Source: Muribaculaceae bacterium Isolate-036 (Harlan) (GTDB lineage: Bacteria > Bacteroidota > Bacteroidia > Bacteroidales > Muribaculaceae). From it: a stretch of DNA of 64,000 nt. The translations under genes were made by a program, and so were the position numbers. The DNA lies in contig RIAY01000007.1 of assembly GCA_003833075.1 (NCBI GenBank), forward strand, positions 82,922 through 146,921, given 5' to 3'. Positions 28,576 to 39,070 of this stretch are shown one piece after another; the stretch's first letter is position 1; every line of letters starts with the position of its first letter. The notes under the pieces are model-generated. The model was not told the origin of the DNA, did no database searches, and saw nothing but the letters and a program-made list of their open reading frames with translations.

Positions 28576-29304
28576 TTACTTCTTAAGAAGCTGTTTTAGG
28601 CGCCCGCTTTCGACGAGATAGGCGAGATATTCATAATCAAGCGGCTCGTCAAGGTCAAAACAAATGTGATCCATCACATAAATGATAGAACGCGGTGTGA
28701 CCGCACGGGGATTCTCGCAATCAAGAGCCTCACGGCGATATACATATATCGAGCCATTGATGTCATAAACCTTCGGAGAGCCCTGACGGGTTGTGAATTT
28801 ACCGTCTATCACCACATGGCAATAACCGTCTTCACTCTCCTCCACCTGATTGAAATAAGGATTTCTGCCGCACGGACTCACTGAAAAGATTGTAAGCGCA
28901 TCATCGTTGGCGGCAATCATCTCCACACACTTCTCTATGTCTTCAAGCGTACGTATCGGGGAAGTGACATCAAGGTCAATCACATAATCATATCTCTTGC
29001 CGTAATGTTTCTCTGCATAGAGCATGACATCCTTGATTGCCTCCGGTTTTCCGCAGACATCATCGGCAAGAAAATCCGGTCTCTCGTAATCTGTCGGCAC
29101 ACCAGCTTCGGCACCAACCCTTCTGATATCCTCAGAGTCTGTTGACAACACAATATCCGCCGGATGCTTCCGCACATACTCAAGAGCCGCTTCCGCAGTG
29201 TAAACAAGCAGAGGCTTACCCCCTATCTCTTTGATATTCTTTCCGGGAATACCTTTTGAACCGCCCCGGGCACATATGGTTATCAGATAATTAGCTTTCT
29301 TCAT
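28576..29304 (-). CDS. CMP-nonulosonate (sialic-acid-like) cytidylyltransferase
   Basis: 242 aa. The N-terminal CTP-binding loop ITICARGGSKGIPGKNIKEIGGKPL is the NeuA/PseF/LegF signature; STDSEDI and the YVIDLDVTSPIR block complete the active site. It activates a nine-carbon acid sugar (sialic, pseudaminic or legionaminic acid) as the CMP form for surface glycans. The 4,6-dehydratase gene lies 9 bp upstream in the same direction, which favours pseudaminic or legionaminic type over sialic acid. Synthase and transferase genes are absent from the window. Confidence 0.82.
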   Translation of the reverse strand: MKKANYLITICARGGSKGIPGKNIKEIGGKPLLVYTAEAALEYVRKHPADIVLSTDSEDIRRVGAEAGVPTDYERPDFLADDVCGKPEAIKDVMLYAEKHYGKRYDYVIDLDVTSPIRTLEDIEKCVEMIAANDDALTIFSVSPCGRNPYFNQVEESEDGYCHVVIDGKFTTRQGSPKVYDINGSIYVYRREALDCENPRAVTPRSIIYVMDHICFDLDEPLDYEYLAYLVESGRLKQLLKK

Positions 29305-29313
29305 AACAATATT

Positions 29314-30522
29314 CTACATTTTCTGGTCAAGATTCTTCCCTTTCTCTTCATGTTCAAAATTAGGGAGAAATTCTTTTAGTACCTTTACAATATCCTCTTT
29401 TGTGAATCCGGGGTTGTCGAAAATTCCCTCCAGTTCACCGATAAACTCTCTCACCTCGTCCGCACTGCGTCTGCAAGACTCGCAAATCACACCGAGCGCG
29501 GCGAAACGAGCCATGTCCACGGATTCTCCCTCGACAAAAAACTCCTCGAAATCTTTTTCTCCGGTTGTATCGCTGCGGAAATATACCACTGGCCATTCTC
29601 TGGTATCTTCCGGCATCGTTGCGGCAAAACGCTTTGCCTCCTCATCAGATCCGCATCTCCTCGGCTCATAACCGAGACAGCGCAGGAAACGGTCGGCGAT
29701 TGTCGAGAACCGCATCATTTTTTCCTCGCCGAGTTTCGGAAAAAAAACCTCTCCGTTTCTTCCGAGAACGCATGCAAGCAGACAGATCTGTCCGCTCTCC
29801 TCAGGTGAAACAAAATAACGCAACACATCCTCCGGCGCCGCTATCGGCTGCCTTTTCATCACTCTCTCCACAAAACCGGCGGGCAAAGAGCCGTTAGAGA
29901 AAGCAACATTCGCAAAACGCGCTGTAGTAACCTTGAATCTGTCGGCATATGCCATGATCAGATCCTCCATTATCCGCTTGCTCGCACCCATTATATTGAC
30001 AGGATTGGCGGCCTTGTCGGTCGAGACACAGAAGAAATGTCGCGGAGGTCTGGAAGCGAGAAGTTCAAGCAATCCCGCCGCCTTCACCACATTGTTCTCA
30101 AGCAATGCCTGCACCGAATTTCTGTCTTTTTCCGAACGCACGTGCTTATGCGCCGAGAAATTGGCGACAATATCGAACCCTCCTTCCTCACGGAATATCC
30201 TACGGAATACCTTTGAATCGAAATCCATGGTATATGTGACAAAATCGCCGGGCACATACATACCTTCGGTAGAACGCAGGTCACGCGTCAGTTCCGCAAG
30301 TCCGTTCTCGTTAAGATCCACCACAACGAGCTTCGACGGTCTGAAAGGGAGCAACGCTCTTATAAAAGAGGAACCGATCGAACCGGCGCCACCGATCACA
30401 AGCACTCTCTTTCCGCATATCTCACGCGAAAGCACGTCACGGTTGGCATCAATATCGTCAATAAACATCGAACGTGGACGCTCCGTCACACATTCGGCAA
30501 TAAACTTATCTAAATTCAGCAT
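29314..30522 (-). CDS. UDP-GlcNAc 4,6-dehydratase-like protein (FlaA1/CapD/LegB type)
   Basis: 402 aa extended short-chain dehydrogenase. The NAD-binding GGAGSIGSSFIRAL motif is near residue 44, and VSTDKAANPVNIMGASKRIME has the MGxxK variant of the catalytic motif used by FlaA1/CapD-like dehydratases. A further SPEESGQICLLA block and a long C-terminal extension fit the nonulosonate pathway dehydratases. It probably makes a 4-keto-6-deoxy UDP-sugar, the first committed step. It is co-directional with the CMP-sugar synthetase. Confidence 0.82.
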   Translation of the reverse strand: MLNLDKFIAECVTERPRSMFIDDIDANRDVLSREICGKRVLVIGGAGSIGSSFIRALLPFRPSKLVVVDLNENGLAELTRDLRSTEGMYVPGDFVTYTMDFDSKVFRRIFREEGGFDIVANFSAHKHVRSEKDRNSVQALLENNVVKAAGLLELLASRPPRHFFCVSTDKAANPVNIMGASKRIMEDLIMAYADRFKVTTARFANVAFSNGSLPAGFVERVMKRQPIAAPEDVLRYFVSPEESGQICLLACVLGRNGEVFFPKLGEEKMMRFSTIADRFLRCLGYEPRRCGSDEEAKRFAATMPEDTREWPVVYFRSDTTGEKDFEEFFVEGESVDMARFAALGVICESCRRSADEVREFIGELEGIFDNPGFTKEDIVKVLKEFLPNFEHEEKGKNLDQKM

Positions 30523-30605
30523 CTGTGCATTAATGTTATTATATGCAGTAATGTCATTCCAAGCAAAGGAACCGATTCCGTCCGCTTGTCATTCGAATAC
30601 AATCA

Positions 30606-30613
30606 CAAATATA
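30606..30613 (-). promoter_or_regulatory. Promoter (-7 box) of the nonulosonate gene pair
   Basis: Minus-strand TATATTTG lies 83 bp upstream of the dehydratase start. It fits the TAnnTTTG consensus; a convincing -33 element was not found. Confidence 0.5.
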
Positions 30614-30734
30614 ACGAATTTTATCGGGTTGAAGAAAAATAATTGACAAACTGAATCCGGACAGAATCCGGAAGCGATTCAGTCGATTGCCGCATATCTG
30701 ATTGTAAAAGTATGTTTTATAACAATATGAAAAA

Positions 30735-30766
30735 TTTTGCAAAGAAAATAGTCTTATGTAATTTTG
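30735..30766 (+). promoter_or_regulatory. Strong promoter of a non-coding transcript
   Basis: TTTTG at 30735-30739, a 19-bp spacer and TAATTTTG at 30759-30766 followed by CATCG, a near-perfect housekeeping promoter pointing right. No rightward gene lies downstream before the next minus-strand gene, so it appears to drive an RNA. Confidence 0.75.
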
Positions 30767-30771
30767 CATCG

Positions 30772-30953
30772 GGGACTAATGTTCCCCGGTAGGTTTCCAA
30801 CGACTTACGTTTTACACAGATAATGACAGAATCATTATAAGCATGCAAGCAACAGGGTAATTGATTATTATTTTGACCTTAATCGAAGAGGAAAGGCTCC
30901 TACGAGAGTCGGAGCCTTTCTCGCAAACCGTGGTCCGCAAGAGCCGCGGTTTG
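30772..30953 (+). ncRNA. Candidate small RNA between the nonulosonate and SUI1 genes
   Basis: Transcription predicted from about 30772 would open with a small GGGGA/TCCCC hairpin, run through about 100 nt without a coding signal, and end in a 9-bp stem (30892-30900 and 30911-30919) and a second 7-bp stem (30924-30930 and 30947-30953). The segment TAGGTTTCC at about 30793-30801 can also pair with the 5' side of the terminator stem, allowing alternative folds. This architecture (own promoter, 160-180 nt, terminal hairpin) recalls the Bacteroidales-1/6S-like RNAs, but I could not confirm a match. Both stems also work as terminators for the SUI1 gene on the other strand. Confidence 0.45.
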
Positions 30954-31006
30954 TCGTTTGTCATAAGTCGTTTATATAATCAATGGTCTGTTTCTTTTGC
31001 CATGAG

Positions 31007-31342
31007 TTATTTTACGGCATAACCGAGCGTGCGTAGAAATGCGGCAAGTCGATCACGGCATTCACCCTGCATCAGAATTTCACCGCCCCTCGCGCTTCCG
31101 CCGACACCAAGATGCCGTTTGGCTTTTGACGCCACCTCCCCCAGCTCATCGTCATCACAAGTAAAACCCTCCGCTATCGTGGCGGTCTTACCCTTGCGAC
31201 CTTTTTTCTCCACGACTATGCGGATTGTTTCCTTCTTCAGTCCCTGTTTTTCCGCACGGATCTCATCAGCCGTCTCCTCCGCAGACTCCTCCGCCTGAGG
31301 CAATTCGTCTCTAAGGTGAGACAGCATATCTTTCCAGTCCAT
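31007..31342 (-). CDS. SUI1/YciH-family translation factor
   Basis: 111 aa from the ATG at 31342; a longer frame runs into the preceding gene and was rejected. The SUI1 fold shows as IRIVVEKKGRKGKTATIAEGF and RHLGVGGSARGGEILMQGE, followed by the C-terminal AAFLRTLGY. YciH resembles eukaryotic eIF1 and is thought to influence initiation accuracy or stress translation. An acidic helix (about residues 8-30) precedes the domain. It is 37 bp downstream of the thioredoxin-like lipoprotein gene. Confidence 0.88.
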   Translation of the reverse strand: MDWKDMLSHLRDELPQAEESAEETADEIRAEKQGLKKETIRIVVEKKGRKGKTATIAEGFTCDDDELGEVASKAKRHLGVGGSARGGEILMQGECRDRLAAFLRTLGYAVK

Positions 31343-31379
31343 ATCTTCAGTAATTATAAGAAGTTGTCGCGATCTCCGT

Positions 31380-32465
31380 TTAAAGTTTCTCACGGAGTTC
31401 AGCCACACTCTGCGCGCGGTCTGCAAGCTGACCGTCTGCCGTATATATGAAGAAAACTGGCATGGAACCGACATTATAAGAACGAAGCGCGTCGGAAGTC
31501 ATTCCCGCCGGATCTATAACTGTGGTCCAGCGAAGATTGCGTGCCGCATCCCTCCAGGCATACTGGTCTGCGTCAAAAGAAACATGATAGAAAGCCACAT
31601 TACCGCCGAAATTGTCAAACAATTCGGAAAGCGCGATATTCAGGGCAGGAGATTCAGGCTGGTTCATCATACTGAAAATCAAAACCGTCTTTTTCCCTTT
31701 ACCCGCGACGTCTGAAAGCTTCACATTTTTGCCGTTCTCATTGGGCAGATCGATGTCGATCATCGTTATCTCCTCCGCCTCAACCACTCGTGTCTTCCCC
31801 TGCCCGGCATTGCGGCGGCGCAATGCCTGAAGGCTGACATCACGCAACATTCCCGCATGAGGGTCATTGGGACGGAACTGATCGAAGGCAGTCGCGACAG
31901 CGGCGTAATATTTTGCATCCGAAGCGGAAGCCGGATCATAAAGCGGCTTCCCGTCAACTATCTTTGTAAGCACATAATAACCTATTATACCGCCCTGAGA
32001 ATCCTTGAGATATTTGTTGTAGACACTCTTCTTGAACTCATCCCGTTTTGCCTCATCCGCGAAATCCAGCGCCATGAGTTCCTTCTCGAACGCCGCAAGG
32101 TTGGCAGCCTGCTCCGAACCGCCCACTGTGAAATCGGAACCGAAATTCGCGGCAGGAGAATCAACAGTTATGCTTTCTATGGAATCAACCGGAAAATAGA
32201 TAAATTTTCCATCAAGCGACAGACGGTATATCTCCGGAGAAGCAGGCGCGTCAGACTCCATTTCAAATTTGCCTGAAGATTTGATTCTGACGGAGTCAAC
32301 CGGAATCCAGCGCCCGTAAAAGTCTGATTTTTCGAGCACCAGCGAACGGTCAGCTCCTCCCTCAACTTCTCCTGACACCTTGAATTTCGGTTCACCGCAA
32401 CCGGCAAGAACCATCACAGGAAGAGAGAGAAAAAGGATTTTATGGAAAATGTCAATAATTTTCAT
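31380..32465 (-). CDS. DUF4369-like, thioredoxin-fold lipoprotein lacking the active-site cysteines
   Basis: 361 aa with a lipoprotein signal (VMVLAGCGE). Residues about 25-120 form the DUF4369-type beta domain, and about 235-361 a TlpA/AhpC-like thioredoxin fold with LPNENGKNVKLSDVAGKGKKTVLIFS and VGSMPVFFIYTADGQ (cis-proline region). At the place of the redox CxxC box the protein reads MMNQPESPAL, with no cysteine. Apart from the lipidated residue no cysteine is visible, so it cannot act as a disulfide exchanger. A structural or binding role in the envelope is more likely. Confidence 0.75.
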   Translation of the reverse strand: MKIIDIFHKILFLSLPVMVLAGCGEPKFKVSGEVEGGADRSLVLEKSDFYGRWIPVDSVRIKSSGKFEMESDAPASPEIYRLSLDGKFIYFPVDSIESITVDSPAANFGSDFTVGGSEQAANLAAFEKELMALDFADEAKRDEFKKSVYNKYLKDSQGGIIGYYVLTKIVDGKPLYDPASASDAKYYAAVATAFDQFRPNDPHAGMLRDVSLQALRRRNAGQGKTRVVEAEEITMIDIDLPNENGKNVKLSDVAGKGKKTVLIFSMMNQPESPALNIALSELFDNFGGNVAFYHVSFDADQYAWRDAARNLRWTTVIDPAGMTSDALRSYNVGSMPVFFIYTADGQLADRAQSVAELREKL

Positions 32466-32534
32466 ATCTTAGAAAATTTCGTTTGGAAAAATTGAATAAT
32501 TAAATTTTTTTAAATCTTTTTTGAATTGTGACTG

Positions 32535-32542
32535 CAAATATA
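32535..32542 (-). promoter_or_regulatory. Promoter (-7 box) of the thioredoxin-fold lipoprotein gene
   Basis: Minus-strand TATATTTG, 69 bp upstream of the start codon, divergent from the pnp promoter 35 bp away. The two -33 regions would overlap, so the two genes may compete for polymerase. Confidence 0.5.
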
Positions 32543-32576
32543 CGAAGAATCCCTTAATAATGTGGAATTAAATTGC

Positions 32577-32584
32577 TAACTTTG
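32577..32584 (+). promoter_or_regulatory. Promoter (-7 box) of pnp
   Basis: TAACTTTG fits the consensus exactly and lies 43 bp before the pnp ATG. No clear -33 match is present. Confidence 0.55.
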
Positions 32585-32626
32585 TAAAAATTTACGCAAA
32601 CGCGAAGAAAAACAATAAAGAATTTT

Positions 32627-34987
32627 ATGTTACAGACATTCAAAAAAACCATCGCTCTGCCCGACGGACGTGAGATCACGATCGAGACAGGCAAGCTTGC
32701 CAAGCAAGCGGATGGAGCGGTGGAGGTGCGCATGGGCAACACTATGCTCCTCGCTACCGTATGTTCGGCAAAAGAAGCCGGCGAGGGCGTTGACTTCATG
32801 CCCCTCACAGTGGAATACAAAGAGAAATACGCCTCCATCGGCCGTTACCCCGGAGGCTTCCTTAAACGCGAAGGACGCGCCAGCGACTACGAGATTCTGA
32901 CCTCCCGCCTGGTTGACCGCGTTCTCCGTCCTCTCTTCCCCGACAACTATCATGCGGAGACTTTCGTAAACGTCACTCTCTACTCGGCTGATGAAAACGA
33001 TGCTCCCGATGCATTGGCAGGCATTGCCGCCTCTGCGGCGCTCGCAGTAAGCGACATTCCTTTCAACGGACCCATTTCCGAAGTTCGCGTGGCGCGTGTC
33101 GACGGCGAATGGGTGATCAACCCCACTTTCTCCCAGATGGAGCGTGCCGACATCGAACTGATGGTCGGTGCCACATACGATAACATCATGATGGTGGAAG
33201 GCGAAATGGATGAAGTTTCCGAAGCTGAACTTCTCGAAGCCCTCAAGGTTGCGCATGAAGAAATCAAGAAGCACTGCGTGGCACAGATGGAGCTTGTAAA
33301 AGAGGCTGGCAAGGAAGTAAAACGCGAATACTGCCACGAAGTAAACGATGACGCACTTCGCGCCGACGTTCATGCCAAATGCTACGACAAGGCATATGCG
33401 ATCGCCCGCACAGGCTCTGCCGATAAACACTGGCGCAACGAGTCTTTCAAGGCGATATGCGAGGAATATATCGAGAATCTTCCCGAAATGACGGAAGAGC
33501 AGCTTGAGAACTATACAGAAGACCAGCGCATAGCCATGGTTAAACGCTATTACCACGATGTGGAGAAAGAAGCCATGCGCCGCTGCGTGCTTGACGAGGG
33601 CATTCGTCTCGACGGACGCAAGACCACTGAGATCCGCCCCATCTGGGCGGAGGTTGATTATCTTCCCGGTCCTCACGGCGCCGCAATCTTCACCCGTGGC
33701 GAAACACAGGCACTTGTAACCGCCACTCTCGGCACTACACTTGACGAGAAGATCGTTGACGATGTGCTCAACCAGAGCAAAGAGCGCTTCCTGCTCCATT
33801 ACAACTTCCCTCCATTCTCCACAGGCGAAGCGCGTCCACAGCGCGGTGTAGGCCGTCGCGAGGTTGGTCACGGAAATCTCGCACACCGCGCCCTCAAGCG
33901 CATGTTCCCGGATAATTTCCCCTATACATGCCGCATTGTTTCCGACATCCTCGAATCAAACGGCTCATCATCAATGGCAACCGTTTGCGGCGGCACACTT
34001 GCCCTGCTCGATGCCGGAGTACACATGAAACGCCCCGTAGCCGGTGTCGCAATGGGTCTGATCTCTGACGAAGGAGCCGTAAAATATGCAGTTCTTTCCG
34101 ACATCCTCGGTGATGAGGACCATCTCGGAGACATGGACTTCAAAGTGACCGGAACCACAAAAGGTATCACTGCCACCCAGATGGACATTAAATGCGATGG
34201 TCTCAGCTATGAGATTCTTGCCAAAGCACTCGAGCAGGCAAAACAGGGCAGACTTCACATTCTCGGCATCATAGAGGAGACAATCCCCGCACCTCGCGAA
34301 GACTACAAGCTACATGTTCCGCGCCTTGTCACTCTTGAGATACCAAAGGAGATGATTGGTGCAGTAATCGGACCGCAGGGTAAAGTCATTCAGGGAATCC
34401 AGGAAGAGACCGGCACTGTCATATCTATCGATGAAGACGAGAAACTCGGCATCGGCAAAGTGGAGATCGCATCTAAAGACAAGAGCAGCATTGACGCGGC
34501 TCTCGCCAAAATCAAAGCGATCGTCGCCCAACCCGAAGAAGGCGAGGTATACGACGGTACCGTCCGTTCGATTCTCGACTTCGGTGCATTCATCGAATTC
34601 ATGCCCGGTCGCGACGGACTCCTCCACATCTCCGAAATTTCATGGGATCGCCTTGACAACATGGAGGCAAGCGGTCTGAAAGAGGGCGACAAAGTAAAAG
34701 TCAAACTCATTGAGATTGACAAGAAAACCGGCAAATACCGCCTTTCAATGCGTGTTCTCACGCCCAAGCCCGAAGGATATGTAGAACGTGAGGCACGTCC
34801 CCGCCGCGAAGACAGACCACGTCGCGAAGGTGACAGAGCAGGCTTCGAACGCGGACCACGTCGCGATGGAGACAGAGGTAACTTCGAACGCGGACCCCGC
34901 CGCGATGGAGACAGAGGACCCAGAGCACCCCGCCGCGATGGAGACCATGGTCCCCGCACCTTCACACCCCGCAACCGTGAGGATTAA
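32627..34987 (+). CDS. pnp: Polyribonucleotide nucleotidyltransferase (PNPase) with repeat-rich arginine tail
   Basis: 786 aa. Two RNase PH domains (about residues 10-230 and 320-545) flank the helical domain; [20 protein letters not shown] and the [17 protein letters not shown] active-site block are present. KH ([19 protein letters not shown], near 570) and S1 ([18 protein letters not shown], near 640) domains follow. The last 71 residues (716-786) are tandem [14 protein letters not shown]-like repeats, strongly basic and disordered. The enzyme degrades RNA 3' to 5' by phosphorolysis. The gene has its own promoter and a hairpin terminator. Confidence 0.96.
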   Translation: MLQTFKKTIALPDGREITIETGKLAKQADGAVEVRMGNTMLLATVCSAKEAGEGVDFMPLTVEYKEKYASIGRYPGGFLKREGRASDYEILTSRLVDRVLRPLFPDNYHAETFVNVTLYSADENDAPDALAGIAASAALAVSDIPFNGPISEVRVARVDGEWVINPTFSQMERADIELMVGATYDNIMMVEGEMDEVSEAELLEALKVAHEEIKKHCVAQMELVKEAGKEVKREYCHEVNDDALRADVHAKCYDKAYAIARTGSADKHWRNESFKAICEEYIENLPEMTEEQLENYTEDQRIAMVKRYYHDVEKEAMRRCVLDEGIRLDGRKTTEIRPIWAEVDYLPGPHGAAIFTRGETQALVTATLGTTLDEKIVDDVLNQSKERFLLHYNFPPFSTGEARPQRGVGRREVGHGNLAHRALKRMFPDNFPYTCRIVSDILESNGSSSMATVCGGTLALLDAGVHMKRPVAGVAMGLISDEGAVKYAVLSDILGDEDHLGDMDFKVTGTTKGITATQMDIKCDGLSYEILAKALEQAKQGRLHILGIIEETIPAPREDYKLHVPRLVTLEIPKEMIGAVIGPQGKVIQGIQEETGTVISIDEDEKLGIGKVEIASKDKSSIDAALAKIKAIVAQPEEGEVYDGTVRSILDFGAFIEFMPGRDGLLHISEISWDRLDNMEASGLKEGDKVKVKLIEIDKKTGKYRLSMRVLTPKPEGYVEREARPRREDRPRREGDRAGFERGPRRDGDRGNFERGPRRDGDRGPRAPRRDGDHGPRTFTPRNRED
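34846..34968 (+). repeat. Degenerate in-frame tandem repeats in the pnp 3' end
   Basis: A unit of about 45 bp ([24 protein letters not shown], then shorter APRRDGDHG) recurs with nearly unchanged codons, including the repeated CGCGATGGAGAC block. Such identity suggests recent expansion, and copy number could vary between strains. Confidence 0.7.
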
Positions 34988-35032
34988 TATCAATGGAGTT
35001 CTCTGAGGACTCCGATAAAACCAATACATCAG

Positions 35033-35066
35033 GAGACTGAATCGCAGATGCGATTCAGTCTCTTTT
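35033..35066 (+). terminator. Intrinsic terminator of pnp
   Basis: A 13-bp perfect stem (35033-35045 and 35050-35062) with a 4-nt loop followed by TTTTATCTTTT, 46 bp after the pnp stop. Confidence 0.88.
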
Positions 35067-35191
35067 ATCTTTTATATGACAGACCATAAAATCAAGTGCA
35101 CGTCAACCTGAAGAAAACGATACAAAAAACTAAAGAATGTTAAAAAGCAAATTATTTTTGATGTTATATAGCATATATCAGAAAAATTTTA

Positions 35192-35199
35192 TAATTTTG
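35192..35199 (+). promoter_or_regulatory. Promoter (-7 box) of a short non-coding unit
   Basis: TAATTTTG followed by CATTGAG, 126 bp after the pnp terminator and facing right. The -33 region is AT-rich without a clear TTTG at normal spacing. Confidence 0.5.
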
Positions 35200-35205
35200 C
35201 ATTGA

Positions 35206-35273
35206 GTTTTTCATGGTATTAGATTTTAAGGTTAACGTAAGATTGGTTGTCGGGACGACAATCAATTTTTTTT
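35206..35273 (+). ncRNA. Candidate short RNA with perfect intrinsic terminator
   Basis: Starting about 7 bp after the -7 box, a transcript of about 68 nt would end in an 11-bp stem (35242-35252 and 35256-35266, one G-T pair) with a 3-nt loop and eight T residues. Nothing in it is coding. Promoter, short body and terminator together are the standard layout of an independent sRNA. It is followed by 150 bp of further dyads and then a second terminator, so a longer read-through form is possible. Confidence 0.45.
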
Positions 35274-35426
35274 ATGCGAATAATCCTAATTTTCCTGTAT
35301 GCGACTCAAGAGTAAACGCTTCCGGGCATTGAAATGCCGCAGTGAAGATTTACAGACGCCTGAGGTTCAATTTCATTCCATTTGAATCCGGAGACAACAT
35401 AAGAGTGATTCCACTCTTGACAAAAA

Positions 35427-35485
35427 AGATTGACAGAAAAAGAGACACCGCCGACGGTGTCTCTTTTTCTGTCAATCTTTTTTTA
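35427..35485. terminator. Very strong bidirectional terminator
   Basis: A 24-bp perfect stem (35427-35450 and 35455-35478), 4-nt loop CCGA, A-rich on the left and seven T residues on the right. It serves the leftward polysaccharide locus, whose last gene ends at 35498, and any rightward transcript from the pnp side. Confidence 0.9.
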
Positions 35486-35497
35486 CCTTATTCTGTA

Positions 35498-37630
<2,133 letters not shown>

Positions 37631-37635
37631 TCAAC

Positions 37636-39054
37636 TTATTTGGTCAGTTTGATAATTTTACATCCGTGAGCTGGAATCTGAGCGGTTATGGTCGCTGGTG
37701 CCTTCCCTTCGTCGGCATGGCGCCAGAGGTCGCGCATGTTCCACTCTCCGGAAATACCGAGATCAGACAGATTGACTGATATTGAAGCCGCACTGTCATC
37801 ACGGTTGAACAATCCGATCACGTGGCTTCCATCGCTCATTGTGCCGTACCATATGCGGTTGTTTGCATCATTAAGCTTGTCGCTCAGAGGCTTGCCTACA
37901 AACCGGTCTGCGTTCAACGCCAGCATCTCGGTGTTTGTATAAAAACTTACGAGATTGCCGATTGTCGACGGTCTGTCTGAGACTGTCACCGGACCGCCAG
38001 CCATGAGCTGGAGCGACACCACTGTCTCGCGTTCGGCATCGCTGCCGAAGGTGTTCAGACGGATAAAGTCACCGTCAAGAATCACCTTGCCGCGTCCTGC
38101 GATGTGAGACCAGTAAGTGAAACCGTCGAACATGTTCATGCAGTTAGGCCATGTGGTGTATGACTTTCCACGGTCGCACGACGAGCAGTGCCACCAGCCG
38201 CCTCCGGCGGTATCGGCGACAATGCGCACCATGTTCCCATATTTTGACTCAACCGCAGCATCACCGTAAAGATGGGGCATTACCAACGATGTGAATATGC
38301 CGTATTTCTTTGCCGACTCTGCGATATAGTTGAGGGCGCGCGCATAGCTTTCATGTCCGTATCCATGACCAACCACACCGATATTGCGATCTTTGCCGTC
38401 TTCATACCACGACAGGAAGTCCATACGGATATAATCTATGCCCAGCTCCGCATAATGCCTGAAGAAACCGTCGATATATTCGCGTGCGCCGGGATTCTCG
38501 GCAACGACCCAGTTGAACCACATGTTCTCGGCAGAAGGATTCAGGATGTCGACAGAGCCATTGTAATACAGATTGCCGAAAGTATAATCAGTGCCTTCTA
38601 TTTTCGTCTCACGCGGACCGTGGATCCAGAGGGGATTGTCGTAGACACCCACCCTGAGTCCTTTCGCCTTGCATTTTGCCACAAGATCCTTGAGAGACAT
38701 CGAGCCGTAATGAGTCATATATCCCGAGGCATCCTTTGCCTCCATGGGAATAAAACCGTCCGTGCAGACCATATCGTAGCCATAAGGCTTCAGTTCCCTT
38801 GCCACCCAGTCGATGACCTCGTCCCACTGTTCGGGTGTAAAATCCATATCCGAATTGCTGACACCTGCCTGTTCCTGGGTGTAGCAGTATTCATATATGC
38901 TCCAGTAGAGAGGCGCCTTGTATGTGTGTATATCCTCCACCACGGGCAGTTCCGGAAGTTCATATACGGGAGGACGGCGCATTTCGATGGTATCCGAGCA
39001 AGATGCCAGCAACACCGCCCCGACAGCCATTGTTATTATATTCATCTTTTTCAT
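37636..39054 (-). CDS. GH27-like (clan GH-D) glycoside hydrolase lipoprotein
   Basis: 472 aa; lipoprotein signal ends LLASCS. A TIM barrel with the clan D pattern follows: YDMVCTDGFIP, GLRVGVYDNPLW, the nucleophile strand IDYIRMDFLSW (Asp212) and the acid/base strand MVRIVADTAGGGW (Asp281). The C-terminal sandwich has the familiar GEWNMRDLWRHADEGK and IPAHGCKIIKL ending. Classical family members are alpha-galactosidases; isomalto-dextranases also belong here. With a SusB-like GH97 next to it, an exo-acting alpha-glucan or alpha-galactoside enzyme at the cell surface is likely. The RMD in place of the common KYD suggests a divergent specificity. Confidence 0.75.
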   Translation of the reverse strand: MKKMNIITMAVGAVLLASCSDTIEMRRPPVYELPELPVVEDIHTYKAPLYWSIYEYCYTQEQAGVSNSDMDFTPEQWDEVIDWVARELKPYGYDMVCTDGFIPMEAKDASGYMTHYGSMSLKDLVAKCKAKGLRVGVYDNPLWIHGPRETKIEGTDYTFGNLYYNGSVDILNPSAENMWFNWVVAENPGAREYIDGFFRHYAELGIDYIRMDFLSWYEDGKDRNIGVVGHGYGHESYARALNYIAESAKKYGIFTSLVMPHLYGDAAVESKYGNMVRIVADTAGGGWWHCSSCDRGKSYTTWPNCMNMFDGFTYWSHIAGRGKVILDGDFIRLNTFGSDAERETVVSLQLMAGGPVTVSDRPSTIGNLVSFYTNTEMLALNADRFVGKPLSDKLNDANNRIWYGTMSDGSHVIGLFNRDDSAASISVNLSDLGISGEWNMRDLWRHADEGKAPATITAQIPAHGCKIIKLTK

Positions 39055-39070
39055 ATTAGCTTTAAATTTA

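Noticed and set aside
32630..33886. 418-codon minus-strand frame
   Set aside because: Antisense to pnp; the sense frame has all PNPase motifs.
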